Notes: a model not told the origin generated them from the sequence alone. Shown: positions 8,257-17,825, numbered from the stretch's first letter. The stretch: DNA of 64,000 bases from JAFLTL01 sp964389525 (GCA_964389525.1 CAYMEX010000014.1:14918-78917); one strand, 5' to 3'. Translations and numbers: made by a program.

Positions 8257-9601
8257 GTCTTGCATTGCACTCGGCACACATCATGTCCTCTCCCTTAAAC
8301 ATCTTCTCCACAAGGTGGCGGAGACGCTCCGAGAGGCCGTCGATGCCGACATTGTCAATCACATCCATCATAAACGCCTGCATGAGCATAGTGCGGGCCT
8401 CGGCCAGGGGGATGCCGCGCTGACGCATGTAGAACAGCGCGTTCTGATCAAGCTGGCCGGTCGTGGCACCGTGGCTGCACTTCACATCGTCGTTGTAGAT
8501 GAGCAGCTGCGGCTTGGCGTGCATACGCGCCTCGCGTGAAGCGAGGATATTGCGGTTGCTCTGATACGCCTCGTTGAAGCGAGCGCCATCCTCGACCGTA
8601 ATGCTTCCCTCGAATGCTCCCGACGCCTTCCCGTCGAGCACGTATTTGAACAGCTGGTTGCTGCGCCCGTGGTCGCATGTGTGACGCAGGTCAGAGAAGT
8701 TGTCGATATGCTGCGAGCCATTGCCTATGGCCATACCGTCGAGGCTCGTCTCTGAGCGGTCTCCCTTCTGCGTGATGTAATACTCATTGCGGGTCGTGCC
8801 ATTGAGCAGCGTCAGGCCGTTGACCTTCAGCCGCGAGCCGTCATGCTGCTCGGCAAAAAGCTGCGAGAAACGCGATGTGCGCTCCGACGACTCCTCCATG
8901 TCGCAGATGTTTATGCGGGCGTCGCGTCCGACATAGGCCTCGACAACCTGAGAGATATGGCACGCGGCATCGCCACGCGAGTGATCGCAGAACAGTATAT
9001 TTATCTCGCTGCCCTCTTCGGCGACGATGAGGACACGGCGCACCGCCATCAACGGTACCGGCGACGAAAGCAGGTTGACGATCTGCATCGTCTTGGATGC
9101 CTTCACCCCCTTTGCGACATGTATGAAAACGCCGTCCTGAGCAAGCAGTGTATTCAGTGCAAGAGGTGCCTCGCCGCGCACTGTCGATGCAATGCGGTTA
9201 TAGTATTTTCCGACGAGACCTGGATTTTCTTCGGCCGCTTTGGCAAGCGACATTACCGTGACCCCGTCAGGGAGGTTGCGCAGAAGCGACTGCGTGGGCA
9301 CAAACTTGTCGTTGGCGACCGCGCCGAGCCACGTGCTTGCAGTGAGCACACCGCAATGAAAGACCTCGGCAAGATCAACAGGTATGTTGACGCGGGCGAT
9401 ATTCACTCCGAAATCGGGAGCGAACATCTCGTCGACCGACACTTTCTCATATCCCTCGTCACCCTTGCGCGGCAGACGCCCGACACGGCGCAGTGCGGCA
9501 AGAGCACCTTCGCGCGCCGCATTCAGCACATCGACCGAATGCCCGTTGACGACCGCTGCATTGCCGGTGTAGAGGTCAATGTACTGGTCAAGCGCGTTCA
9601 T
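8246..9601 (-). CDS. sufD: Fe-S cluster assembly protein SufD
   Basis: 451 residues. SufD is a SufB paralogue that forms the SufBC2D scaffold complex on which Fe-S clusters are built. The right-handed beta-helix core is recognisable, with EAYVGRDARINICDMEESSE, the RNEYYITQKGD stretch and the C-terminal SHGATTGQLDQNALFYMRQRGI that is shared with SufB. The His in KCSHGATTG matches the conserved SufD His. The C-terminus carries CAEC (MMCAECNARHGI), a possible extra thiol pair. The start overlaps the end of sufC by 4 nt, indicating coupling. Confidence 0.94.
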   Translation of the reverse strand: MNALDQYIDLYTGNAAVVNGHSVDVLNAAREGALAALRRVGRLPRKGDEGYEKVSVDEMFAPDFGVNIARVNIPVDLAEVFHCGVLTASTWLGAVANDKFVPTQSLLRNLPDGVTVMSLAKAAEENPGLVGKYYNRIASTVRGEAPLALNTLLAQDGVFIHVAKGVKASKTMQIVNLLSSPVPLMAVRRVLIVAEEGSEINILFCDHSRGDAACHISQVVEAYVGRDARINICDMEESSERTSRFSQLFAEQHDGSRLKVNGLTLLNGTTRNEYYITQKGDRSETSLDGMAIGNGSQHIDNFSDLRHTCDHGRSNQLFKYVLDGKASGAFEGSITVEDGARFNEAYQSNRNILASREARMHAKPQLLIYNDDVKCSHGATTGQLDQNALFYMRQRGIPLAEARTMLMQAFMMDVIDNVGIDGLSERLRHLVEKMFKGEDMMCAECNARHGI

Positions 9602-10392
9602 ATTGCCGAGTCATTTTTGTGGTCGACCTCCTCCTTGATCCAGTCGTAGCCCTTCTCTTCGAGTTCAAGAGCCAGATCGGGGCCGCCCGAACGCACGATG
9701 CGTCCCTTGTAGAGCACATGCACGAAATCAGGCTTTATATAGTCGAGAAGACGCTGATAGTGAGTGATGACGATAGCGGCATTCTCAGGCGTGCGGAGCT
9801 TGTTGACACCTCCGGCCACAACCCGCAGGGCATCTATGTCAAGACCGCTGTCTGTCTCGTCGAGTATGGCGAGACGCGGCTCAAGCACAGCCATCTGAAA
9901 TATCTCGTTGCGCTTTTTCTCTCCTCCCGAAAAGCCCTCGTTGACCGAGCGCGAGGCAAGTTTGTTGTCAAGCTCGACGATCTCGCGCTTGCGTCGCATA
10001 AGTTTCAGAAAATCGCTGGCCGACAGAGGCTCCTCGCCGAAATACTTGCGCTTGGCGTTGAGCGCGGCGCGCATGAAGTTGACCATCGAGACGCCGGGGA
10101 TCTCAACCGGATACTGAAATGAGAGGAAGAGCCCCTCGTGGCTGCGGTCCTCGGGAGCCAGGCCAAGCAGATCGACACCGTGAAGCGTAGCGCTTCCTCC
10201 TGTCACGGTGAAGCGCGGGTCACCCGCCAGTGTAGCCGACAAAGTGCTTTTGCCAGATCCGTTCGGACCCATTATGGCATGCACCTCTCCGGGACGCACC
10301 GTAAGATCAACACCGTGAAGTATCTCCTTTCCACCGTCGGTCAGTTCGGCTTTAAGGCCTTTTATCTCAAGCAATATATCGTTTTTCATCAT
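9598..10392 (-). CDS. sufC: Fe-S assembly ATPase SufC
   Basis: 264 residues. ABC-type ATPase of the SufBC2D complex, cytosolic and without membrane segments. Motifs in order: Walker A GPNGSGKSTL, Q-loop LSFQYPVEIPG (the SufC-specific stretch), signature FSGGEKKRNEI (the SufC-type variant), Walker B LAILDETDSGLDIDAL, and H-loop VITHYQRLL. Two consecutive Met codons (10392 and 10389) are both possible starts. It lies 34 bp after sufB and overlaps sufD by 4 nt. Confidence 0.95.
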   Translation of the reverse strand: MMKNDILLEIKGLKAELTDGGKEILHGVDLTVRPGEVHAIMGPNGSGKSTLSATLAGDPRFTVTGGSATLHGVDLLGLAPEDRSHEGLFLSFQYPVEIPGVSMVNFMRAALNAKRKYFGEEPLSASDFLKLMRRKREIVELDNKLASRSVNEGFSGGEKKRNEIFQMAVLEPRLAILDETDSGLDIDALRVVAGGVNKLRTPENAAIVITHYQRLLDYIKPDFVHVLYKGRIVRSGGPDLALELEEKGYDWIKEEVDHKNDSAI

Positions 10393-10426
10393 ATTTGTTG
10401 CGTTAATCTGTGGTTCACTGCCTTTC

Positions 10427-11872
10427 TCAGCCTACCGATCCTTCAAGAGTCACCGACAGAAGTCTCTGCGCCTCGACGGCAAACTCCATCGGCAGCTTGT
10501 TCATCACTTCCTTGGCATAGCCGTTGACAATAAGCCCGACAGCCTCTTCGGTTGGTATGCCGCGCTGATTGCAGTAAAACAGCTGCTCCTCCGATATCTT
10601 GGAAGTAGTGGCCTCGTGCTCGACAATCGCCGTGTCGTTCATCACGTCGATATAGGGGAAGGTGTGTGCTCCGCAATGCGATCCGAGCAGAAGCGAGTCG
10701 CACTGCGTGTAGTTGCGGCATCCGCTGGCATTTGGAGCCACCTTGACCAGTCCGCGGTAAGAGTTTTCGCTGTAACCGGCCGATATGCCTTTTGACACGA
10801 TAGTCGATCGCGTGTCAGACCCTACATGTATCATCTTGGTGCCTGTGTCGGCCTGCTGCCGGTTGCGCGTCACCGCAACCGAGTAAAACTCGCCCACACT
10901 CCCGTCTCCGGCAAGAATACACGACGGATATTTCCACGTGATCGCCGAGCCGGTCTCTACCTGCGTCCACGAGAGCTTACTCTTAACACCGCGGCAGAGA
11001 CCTCTTTTCGTCACGAAGTTATACACACCGCCACGTCCCTCGCGGTCGCCGGCATACCAGTTCTGCACCGTCGAGTACTTCACTTCGGCGCGATCCTCGG
11101 CTATGATCTCGACGATAGCCGCATGAAGCTGATTTTCATCGCGCATAGGCGCCGTGCACCCTTCAAGATAGCTCACATAAGCGTCGTCATCGGCGACTAT
11201 GAGCGTGCGTTCAAACTGGCCGGTACCCATGGCGTTGATGCGGAAATAGGTCGACAGCTCCATCGGGCAACGCACTCCCTTGGGTATGTAGACAAACGAC
11301 CCGTCGGAGAACACCGCCGAGTTGAGGGCGGCAAAGAAGTTGTCGCGGTAGCTCACGACGCTGCCGAGATATTTTTTCACAAGATCGGGATAATCTTTTA
11401 CAGCCTCTGATATCGAGCAGAATATCACACCCATCTGAGCGAGCTTCTCGCGATGTGTGGTTTTCACCGACACCGAGTCCATGACCGCGTCGACGGCCAT
11501 GCCTGCAAGCTGATTGCGCTCGGCCAGCGGGATGCCGAGCTTGTCGAATGTCTCAAGCAGCTCCGGATCAACCTCGTCGGCGGTCTTCGCCTTATCGCGC
11601 GTGCGTGGCGCGGCATAGTAGCTTATCGCCTGAAAGTCAATCTCAGGAATATTAAGATGAGCCCAACGCGGCATCTCGAGAGTCTGCCAGTAGCGGAAAG
11701 CCTTTAGGCGGAACTCAAGCAGCCAGTCGGGTTCATGTTTTTTCGCCGATATAAGTCTCACCACATCCTCCGATAGCCCTACCGGGATGATGTCGGTGTC
11801 TATGTCGGTTACAAAACCATATTTGTAGTCATCGCCTTCTCTGGCGACATCGTCAATTATTTCATTACCCAT
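10427..11872 (-). CDS. sufB: Fe-S cluster assembly protein SufB
   Basis: 481 residues from the ATG at 11872 (MGNEIIDDVAREGDDYKYGF). The frame extends to 12019, but the extra N-terminus is Arg-rich and unlike any SufB, and SufB homology starts only with the YKYGF region. SufB is the scaffold subunit that receives sulfur from SufS. Family landmarks are DTDIIPVGLSEDVVRLIS, EPDWLLEFRLKAF, YIPKGVRCPMELSTYFRIN, the conserved AIVEIIAEDRAEVKYSTVQNW (19+ residues read as two blocks) and HEATTSKISEEQLFYCNQRG. It is the first suf gene after cvpA (52-bp gap), and no separate promoter is evident. Confidence 0.94.
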   Translation of the reverse strand: MGNEIIDDVAREGDDYKYGFVTDIDTDIIPVGLSEDVVRLISAKKHEPDWLLEFRLKAFRYWQTLEMPRWAHLNIPEIDFQAISYYAAPRTRDKAKTADEVDPELLETFDKLGIPLAERNQLAGMAVDAVMDSVSVKTTHREKLAQMGVIFCSISEAVKDYPDLVKKYLGSVVSYRDNFFAALNSAVFSDGSFVYIPKGVRCPMELSTYFRINAMGTGQFERTLIVADDDAYVSYLEGCTAPMRDENQLHAAIVEIIAEDRAEVKYSTVQNWYAGDREGRGGVYNFVTKRGLCRGVKSKLSWTQVETGSAITWKYPSCILAGDGSVGEFYSVAVTRNRQQADTGTKMIHVGSDTRSTIVSKGISAGYSENSYRGLVKVAPNASGCRNYTQCDSLLLGSHCGAHTFPYIDVMNDTAIVEHEATTSKISEEQLFYCNQRGIPTEEAVGLIVNGYAKEVMNKLPMEFAVEAQRLLSVTLEGSVG

Positions 11873-11924
11873 TTCTACGTGAAGATCTGAGTTTATTTCA
11901 ATGTTGATAACGTGCTGCCGGCCC

Positions 11925-12473
11925 TCATGGTTTTCCCTGAGACGGCGCATACTGCCCGAATACAGCCGTGGCCACTCCAAACGTGCGCGGAGCGAGGTCG
12001 AGCACCGCTCTGGCGACACGCCCGTCGTCGAGCGTCGACTTGTCGATTACCGAGCCTCCCTGCTTGAACGCCTGACAGATATTCAGAATTATGCTTAGCA
12101 CAAGAAATCCGACAAACACACTTGTCACCATGCCCAGACAGCTGTCGACAAAACCGAGAGCCATGCCGCGTACAACGCCGCGCATCATTCCGGCCACGAT
12201 CTGCACCGCGATATACGCTCCCACAAAGAGCAGCGTCGACGACACGACTCCCGCCACATGACCGGCAATCAGTTCAGGCGCGTTTCCTGTCATCGTGCGG
12301 AAGAAATCCTGCGCCCCGAGCCACTGCGCGAGTTCGCCGGAAAAGCACCGGCAGGCGGCGATACCGGCAACGACACCGGCCACCACTCCGAGTTGGCGCA
12401 GAATGCCACGTCTGTATCCGGCGACCGCCGTAACGACTAAAAGTCCGATGATTACTATATCGATCGTCGTCAT
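11925..12473 (-). CDS. cvpA: CvpA family membrane protein
   Basis: 182 residues with four predicted membrane helices (about residues 3-20, 25-42, 65-95 and 105-130). It matches the CvpA/colicin V production family in length, the N-terminal DIVIIGLLVVTAVAGYRRG with the typical G-x-x-R-G turn, and the GFVDSCLGM region. Family members are implicated in envelope homeostasis and biofilm formation; the molecular activity is unknown. It starts 6 bp after lptD stops and precedes sufB, so it is likely co-transcribed from the lptD promoter. Confidence 0.85.
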   Translation of the reverse strand: MTTIDIVIIGLLVVTAVAGYRRGILRQLGVVAGVVAGIAACRCFSGELAQWLGAQDFFRTMTGNAPELIAGHVAGVVSSTLLFVGAYIAVQIVAGMMRGVVRGMALGFVDSCLGMVTSVFVGFLVLSIILNICQAFKQGGSVIDKSTLDDGRVARAVLDLAPRTFGVATAVFGQYAPSQGKP

Positions 12474-12479
12474 AATGCC

Positions 12480-15290
12480 TTAATACCATGTGACTCCGTT
12501 GGAGGTCGATGAACGCTTGTCGTACTTGACATCCGACAGCAAAGACGATTTCACCGCTATGTGGAAATTGAAACTCTTGTAAGGGCCTACAGGAATAACA
12601 CTTGCCGACATGGTGAAGCAGTGCAGATCTCGCGAGATATTACAGCTCATGTATGCGAGCTTCTTTGCCTGGAAATTATAGCTCGACGAGAAGCCGACGG
12701 TCCAGTTTGGCGTCGGACTCAGATTGCCCGACACACTGAGATTCTGCGTGATCTTGCCGTTATACTCGAGCTTGTCGTAGTTGAACGTACCGTAACCGTA
12801 GTTGATCGAATAGTTGAACGTCAGACTCCACGGGAATGGCCAGGGCGAATATCCGTCGTTGTCAATCGTCGTCGGTTCCTCCTCCTGCTGCCCGCGTCGC
12901 GACCGCTGATACCCTATGTTCTCGTCAAAGCCGACATCGTCTTCATCGTCTCCTCCGGCATCATCTTTTTTCTTGTCGTCCTTACGCTTGAACGTATTGT
13001 TGTTCAACGTGTAGCTGAACGACGTGCCGGTGCTTGCGAGCTTGCCGATACCTTTTCCGGCCTTCCATCGCGGCACGTTGACCCTCACCGGCGCACCGGC
13101 CGAGTTGAGCTGATAGGTATAGACATCCCACACAGCCGACAGATTGAGGTTGAAGTTCTTGACGAGCCTCAGCAATATCGACGTGTTTATATTACTCCAG
13201 TTAAGCGAGTCGGCCGCAAAGTTGTAGCTCTGCATTATACTCAGGTTCTCGATAAGCGACACTTTTTTCTCGCCTATACTGTCTTTGTCGCTCTTCACCT
13301 TCATCTCCAGGTTGTTGTTGAGCGCGACAGAGACCGTTCCCGATTTTCCCTGCCCCGGCACACCATACAGCGCGTTCTGGAACATGGAATATTTCTGAGC
13401 ACGCATCACACCGTTCTGGTCGGGCATCTCATAGGTGCCGTAGTAGCCGTAGAAAGGCTTACTGAAGTCGGGGGCGCCGGAGAATGTGACCGACGGGGTG
13501 AATACGTGGCGTATCATCTTCACCTTGTCGCCAAGAAACGGCAGAGGCTGATAGAAACCGTAGAGTTTTGTATCGACCGACACCGACGCCTGAAAATCGT
13601 AGACGTTGTAGAAACCATAGGTAGTGTCGGCCACCACAGCAGCCGCATTCGGATCCCACTGGCGGCGTATCTTGTTTGTGTACATTCGATCGGTGAAGTT
13701 GACCGACGGAGTCACATTGACATAGTTGAGCATGTTGAACGTCGCCGAAATGGGGATGTAATGCTTCATGGCATTGCGCCAGTCTTTGATCAGACTCTTT
13801 TTGAAGAACACATCCTGCTTGGCGGTAAGAGAGTTCTGAAACTGTCCGGAATACGACATCCTGATCTTCTCATACCACTTTTCGTCGCCTACCGCACGCT
13901 TGCGCTTGAAAGGATAGGTCTGCGCCATCGTCACCGTGAAGTTGGGGAACGATACCGTAAGCGTGGAGTCCTGCGTGCGCTGCGAGAGGTTGAGCGTAGA
14001 CGATATCGACCACTTGCTCTGCGGGAAACGATATGTCATGTTGACCGACGAGCTCTTGGTGTTCTCGGTGAACGAGCTTGAATAATAGCTGTTGAGCGCG
14101 TTGCGAGAGTATCCGCTCGTCGTGAAGTTGACCGATGCCGAAAGCGACATGTTGGGATTTGCCTTTGAATCCTGACTGTGACTCCAGAGCACCTGGAAGT
14201 TGGTCATTTTGCTATAGTCGGGCAGTCCCTTGTCGCCGGTAATGGTTTTCAGGTAGTTGAAAGAGAAATTACCCGAATACTTATAGCGTTTGGAGTAGGT
14301 GGACTGTCCCGACAGTCCCCACGATCCCTTGGTGTAGACCTCGCCGGTTAACGCCAGATCGATGTTGTCGTTGATGGCAAAGTAGTAACCGCCGTCGCTC
14401 AGATAGAAGCCGCGGTTGTAGTCATCGCCGAAAGTCGGGAAAATGATACCCGACGAATACTTGTCGGAGAACGGAAAATATCCGAAAGGCACAGCCAGTG
14501 GCAACGGCACACCGAGAAGCACCATATAGGCCGGACCGGTGACGATATTGCTCTTTGGCTTCATCTTGGCCTTTGTGAGCTGGAAGTAGAAGTGCGGATG
14601 ATCGTGATCGTCGCAGGTGGTGTACTTCGCGTTCTGGACGTAGTAGTAATCGTCCTCGGTCTTTTTTGTCTGTCCGCCCGTAAGATAGCCTTCACCCTGC
14701 TGCGTTATGACGTTGTTGATATAACCTCGCTTTGTCTTGAAGTTATAGCTCATGTCCTGCGTCTCATAGTCGGTGCCTCCCTCGCTGAACACCGGCTTGC
14801 CGGTGATCTCGCCGATGGAGTCGACTGCTCCCTGCGCATAGACTGTATTGTTTTTCAGATCCATGCGTATTTCCGCAGCATCGAGTTTGAGGTCTCCGTA
14901 GGTCACCTTGCCCTCTCCGTACATGTAAGACATATTCTGCCCGATCATCACCATCGAGTCGGCGCAGTCCATGTCCACGACATTGTCGAGGTCGACCTTC
15001 TCAAACCTGAATCTCGAACTGCCCGGAGTGCGCCGTGGCCTTACAGGAGGAACGGGAGCAAGCGAGTCGACCGACAGCGAATCAGAGGCGATGCTGTCGG
15101 CGGCGATGCTGTCGCCCAGGCCGATCGCCTGACGTATGTCGGTCAGCACTGAGTCGGCAAGCTCCCTGGCCTCAGCCTGAGTGGGTAGCTCGGCAGGAGG
15201 CGGCAGGACAACCTGCGCCGCGCCAGGCAACGCAGCACACAGCGCAACGTAAAGAAAAAAGATATATCTATAGAATGGAGAACGTCCCAA
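12480..15290 (-). CDS. lptD: LptD-like LPS assembly outer-membrane protein
   Basis: 936 residues with an N-terminal signal peptide (FFLYVALCAALPGAAQ). An OstA-like periplasmic beta-taco domain follows at about 90-250 (SYMYGEGKVTYGDLKLDAAE, then NNTVYAQGAVDSIGEITGKP). The C-terminal part is a large beta barrel of Bacteroidetes LptD type with many alternating aromatic strands, ending in an aromatic residue (NGVTWY). Family landmarks include PYMVLLGVPLPLAVPFGYFPF-like text (TGPAYMVLLGVPLPLAVPFG) and the first barrel strands FPTFGDDYNRGFYLSDGGYY. A low-complexity acidic loop (KRKDDKKKDDAGGDDEDD) lies in a predicted extracellular or periplasmic loop. It inserts lipopolysaccharide in the outer leaflet. 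It heads the lptD-cvpA-sufBCDS run. Confidence 0.9.
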   Translation of the reverse strand: MGRSPFYRYIFFLYVALCAALPGAAQVVLPPPAELPTQAEARELADSVLTDIRQAIGLGDSIAADSIASDSLSVDSLAPVPPVRPRRTPGSSRFRFEKVDLDNVVDMDCADSMVMIGQNMSYMYGEGKVTYGDLKLDAAEIRMDLKNNTVYAQGAVDSIGEITGKPVFSEGGTDYETQDMSYNFKTKRGYINNVITQQGEGYLTGGQTKKTEDDYYYVQNAKYTTCDDHDHPHFYFQLTKAKMKPKSNIVTGPAYMVLLGVPLPLAVPFGYFPFSDKYSSGIIFPTFGDDYNRGFYLSDGGYYFAINDNIDLALTGEVYTKGSWGLSGQSTYSKRYKYSGNFSFNYLKTITGDKGLPDYSKMTNFQVLWSHSQDSKANPNMSLSASVNFTTSGYSRNALNSYYSSSFTENTKSSSVNMTYRFPQSKWSISSTLNLSQRTQDSTLTVSFPNFTVTMAQTYPFKRKRAVGDEKWYEKIRMSYSGQFQNSLTAKQDVFFKKSLIKDWRNAMKHYIPISATFNMLNYVNVTPSVNFTDRMYTNKIRRQWDPNAAAVVADTTYGFYNVYDFQASVSVDTKLYGFYQPLPFLGDKVKMIRHVFTPSVTFSGAPDFSKPFYGYYGTYEMPDQNGVMRAQKYSMFQNALYGVPGQGKSGTVSVALNNNLEMKVKSDKDSIGEKKVSLIENLSIMQSYNFAADSLNWSNINTSILLRLVKNFNLNLSAVWDVYTYQLNSAGAPVRVNVPRWKAGKGIGKLASTGTSFSYTLNNNTFKRKDDKKKDDAGGDDEDDVGFDENIGYQRSRRGQQEEEPTTIDNDGYSPWPFPWSLTFNYSINYGYGTFNYDKLEYNGKITQNLSVSGNLSPTPNWTVGFSSSYNFQAKKLAYMSCNISRDLHCFTMSASVIPVGPYKSFNFHIAVKSSLLSDVKYDKRSSTSNGVTWY

Positions 15291-15342
15291 TCCTTTGAGG
15301 TCTTGCGTAATGTGTAATTAATCCACCGGCATATGCCGGACA

Positions 15343-15379
15343 CAGTCTGCAAAGATAATCGAAATAGAGTATATGTAAA
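15343..15379 (-). promoter_or_regulatory. Promoter of the lptD-cvpA-suf run
   Basis: On the minus strand TATCTTTG (15357-15350) is the -7 box and TTTA (15379-15376) a near-consensus -33, with an 18-nt spacer. The predicted start near 15343 gives a leader of about 50 nt to the lptD ATG at 15290. Confidence 0.55.
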
Positions 15380-15428
15380 AGTTAAAAAATACACCATCAG
15401 AAGTGCAATTCCATAAAATATAAATGAT

Positions 15429-15443
15429 TACCTTTGTGATCTC
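15429..15443 (+). promoter_or_regulatory. -7 promoter box of murB-murA
   Basis: TACCTTTG at 15429-15436 fits TAnnTTTG. The predicted start near 15443 lies about 40 nt before the murB ATG at 15484 and inside the longer open frame that begins at 15424, which supports the shorter murB start. Confidence 0.5.
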
Positions 15444-15483
15444 TATTAACCGGATATCACATCAGCCAGTCAACCGCACCGAC

Positions 15484-16518
15484 ATGATAAGAATAGAAGA
15501 CAACGTTGCCCTGCGCCCGCTCAACACCTTCGGCATGCAAGGCACTGTGCGCCGGCTTGTCACCTACACCGACCCGTCGGATCTCACAGAGCTTTTTGCC
15601 GATCAAAGCAGCTGGAAAACCGGCAAAGTCACGCACATAGGCGCAGGCAGCAACCTGCTGTTTGTCGGCGACTACGACGGCACCATACTGAAATCGGCAA
15701 TAGAGACACCGCCAGTGCCGACCGCTGAGAACGCCGAAACCATATCTATGACCGCCGGGGCCGGAATGATCATGGACGACCTCTGCGCCGAGATAGCGCG
15801 ACAGGGACTCTGGGGCACCGAGAATCTGTCGGGTATCCCCGGACAGGTCGGAGCAGCCGCCGTGCAGAACATCGGAGCATACGGTGTGGAGATCTCGGAC
15901 ATCATCGAGGAGGTGCACCTGTTCGACACCGAGACAACGACACATGTCAAGATGAAAGGAGCGGAATGCGGCTACGGTTATCGCACGTCGATATTCAAAC
16001 GCAGTCCGCTTCACGGACGCTACATAGTCACCGCAGTCACTCTGCGGCTGTCAAAGATGCCGGCACCGCGACTGTCCTACGGCCATCTGGCAGTGAGGGT
16101 GAGCGCGTTCCCTTCTCCCGATGAGATACGCCGCGAGGTTATCGCGATGCGCGACAGCAAGCTCCCCGACTGGCACCGCTATGGCAACGCGGGCAGTTAT
16201 TTCAAGAATGTCGAGACCGACCTGTCGGTCTACGAGCGCATATGCTCGATGGTAGAGCCCGACGAGGTGCCTCACTACCGTCTTGACGACGGACGGGTGA
16301 AAATACCCACCGCATGGCTTATCGAGCGTTGCGGATGGAAAGGAAAAAGCGAGGGCGACGCCATGGTATGGCAGAAGCAGCCGCTTGTGCTCGTCAACGC
16401 CACAGGCAACGCCACCGCAGCCGACATAATCAGGCTTGAAGAGAAAATAATCAGTTCGGTAAACACACGCTTCGGAGTCACGATTGAGCCTGAAGTAGAA
16501 AAAATCAAAGATATATGA
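15484..16518 (+). CDS. murB: UDP-N-acetylenolpyruvoylglucosamine reductase MurB
   Basis: 344 residues from the ATG at 15484 (MIRIEDNVALRPLNTFGM). It is a FAD enzyme that reduces enolpyruvyl-UDP-GlcNAc to UDP-MurNAc, the second committed step of peptidoglycan synthesis. Visible elements are the FAD-binding segment (THIGAGSNLLFVGDYDG), the NLSGIPGQVGAAAVQNIGAYG block, the GYGYRTSIFK loop, GNAGSYFKN with the catalytic Ser, and the C-terminal ERCGWKGKSEGDA, typical of the longer type I MurB. The start at 15424 is rejected because it lies upstream of the -7 box. It overlaps murA by 4 nt. Confidence 0.95.
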   Translation: MIRIEDNVALRPLNTFGMQGTVRRLVTYTDPSDLTELFADQSSWKTGKVTHIGAGSNLLFVGDYDGTILKSAIETPPVPTAENAETISMTAGAGMIMDDLCAEIARQGLWGTENLSGIPGQVGAAAVQNIGAYGVEISDIIEEVHLFDTETTTHVKMKGAECGYGYRTSIFKRSPLHGRYIVTAVTLRLSKMPAPRLSYGHLAVRVSAFPSPDEIRREVIAMRDSKLPDWHRYGNAGSYFKNVETDLSVYERICSMVEPDEVPHYRLDDGRVKIPTAWLIERCGWKGKSEGDAMVWQKQPLVLVNATGNATAADIIRLEEKIISSVNTRFGVTIEPEVEKIKDI

Positions 16519-17825
16519 ATTCATTTGTCATAGAGGGCGGACGCACGCTCTCAGGAACCATCACGCCACTCGGAGCCAAGAACGAGGCTCTTCAGGTGAT
16601 CAGTGCCGTGTTGCTCACTGCAAGCCCCGTCACTATCTCAAATATTCCCGATATCCTTGACGTGCGCAATCTCATCGGACTGCTCGAGGGGATGGGAGTA
16701 GACATCCGCCGCGACTCGCCCGACACATATACATTTTGCGCATCAGACCTCAACCGCGACTTCATCGAGAGTCAGGAGTTTGTATCGCGATGTGCCTCGC
16801 TGCGCGGCTCGGTGCTTCTTGCCGGACCGCTGCTGACCCGCATCGGCGCGGTCAACTTTCCGCAACCCGGAGGCGACAAGATCGGGCGCCGCAAAGTCGA
16901 CACCCACGTCAACGGATTCATGCGGCTCGGTGCTTCGGTCGACGTAAAGGCTCTGCGCGGCGCCACCCGCCTGACAGCTCCCGACGGCGGCCTCAAGGGA
17001 TGCTACATGCTTCTCGAAGAAGCATCGGTCACCGGCACCGCCAACATAATCATGGCGGCCACGCTCGCCAAAGGCGAGACAATAATCTACAATGCCGCCT
17101 GCGAGCCCTATATCCAGCAGCTCTGCACACTTCTCATAGCCATGGGGGCAAAGATCGAAGGCGTCGGCAGCAATCTGCTCCATATCAAGGGAGTGGAGAA
17201 GCTCAACGGAGCCACACACAAGGTACTGCCCGACATGATCGAGGTCGGCAGCTTCATCGGCCTCGCCGCCATAACACGCAGCAGCCTGACGATCAAAGAT
17301 GTCTCGATAAAGAATCTCGGTATAATACCCGACGCGTTCCGCAAACTCGGCGTCACTGTCGAGGAGCGTGGCGACGACCTTTTCATACCTGTCAAGGAGT
17401 CGTATGAGATCGAGACCGATTTCGACGGATCGATACCCACCATCGCCGACGCGCCGTGGCCCGGACTGACTCCCGACCTGCTTAGCGTGATGCTTGTGGT
17501 GGCCACACAGTGCCGAGGATGCGTCATCATACATCAGAAGATGTTTGAGAGCCGTCTGTTTTTTGTCGACCGCCTGATCGACATGGGCGCCCAGATCATA
17601 CTCTGTGACCCACACCGCGCCGTTGTCATAGGCAATGATCACAAATATCCTCTCCGCGCCAACAAGATGTCGTCGCCCGACATACGTGCCGGCATCGCGC
17701 TGCTTCTGGCCGCGCTCTCGGCCAAGGGCACATCGGAGATAGGCAATGTGAATCAGATTGACCGCGGATATGAGCGCATAGACCAGCGTCTTAACGCACT
17801 TGGCGCCAACATTGTCAGACTATGA
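16515..17825 (+). CDS. murA: UDP-GlcNAc 1-carboxyvinyltransferase MurA with Asp at the catalytic Cys position
   Basis: 436 residues. It transfers enolpyruvate from PEP to UDP-GlcNAc, the first committed step of peptidoglycan synthesis. EPSP-synthase fold landmarks: catalytic Lys22 in GAKNEAL, R-rich RCASLRGSVLLAGPLL, GGDKIGRRKVDTHVNGF, and SSPDIRAGIALLLAAL near the C-terminus. The residue equivalent to E. coli Cys115 (GGCTIGARP) is Asp121 here (GGDKIGRR). Cys is the target of fosfomycin, and natural Asp variants in other bacteria are insensitive, so intrinsic fosfomycin resistance of this enzyme is expected (family knowledge plus inference). It is coupled to murB by a 4-nt overlap. Confidence 0.95.
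   Translation: MNSFVIEGGRTLSGTITPLGAKNEALQVISAVLLTASPVTISNIPDILDVRNLIGLLEGMGVDIRRDSPDTYTFCASDLNRDFIESQEFVSRCASLRGSVLLAGPLLTRIGAVNFPQPGGDKIGRRKVDTHVNGFMRLGASVDVKALRGATRLTAPDGGLKGCYMLLEEASVTGTANIIMAATLAKGETIIYNAACEPYIQQLCTLLIAMGAKIEGVGSNLLHIKGVEKLNGATHKVLPDMIEVGSFIGLAAITRSSLTIKDVSIKNLGIIPDAFRKLGVTVEERGDDLFIPVKESYEIETDFDGSIPTIADAPWPGLTPDLLSVMLVVATQCRGCVIIHQKMFESRLFFVDRLIDMGAQIILCDPHRAVVIGNDHKYPLRANKMSSPDIRAGIALLLAALSAKGTSEIGNVNQIDRGYERIDQRLNALGANIVRL

Noticed and set aside
12561..14081. 506-codon plus-strand frame opposite lptD
   Set aside because: Arg/His/Val-rich composition is typical of an antisense frame in GC-rich coding DNA; lptD is clearly the coding strand.
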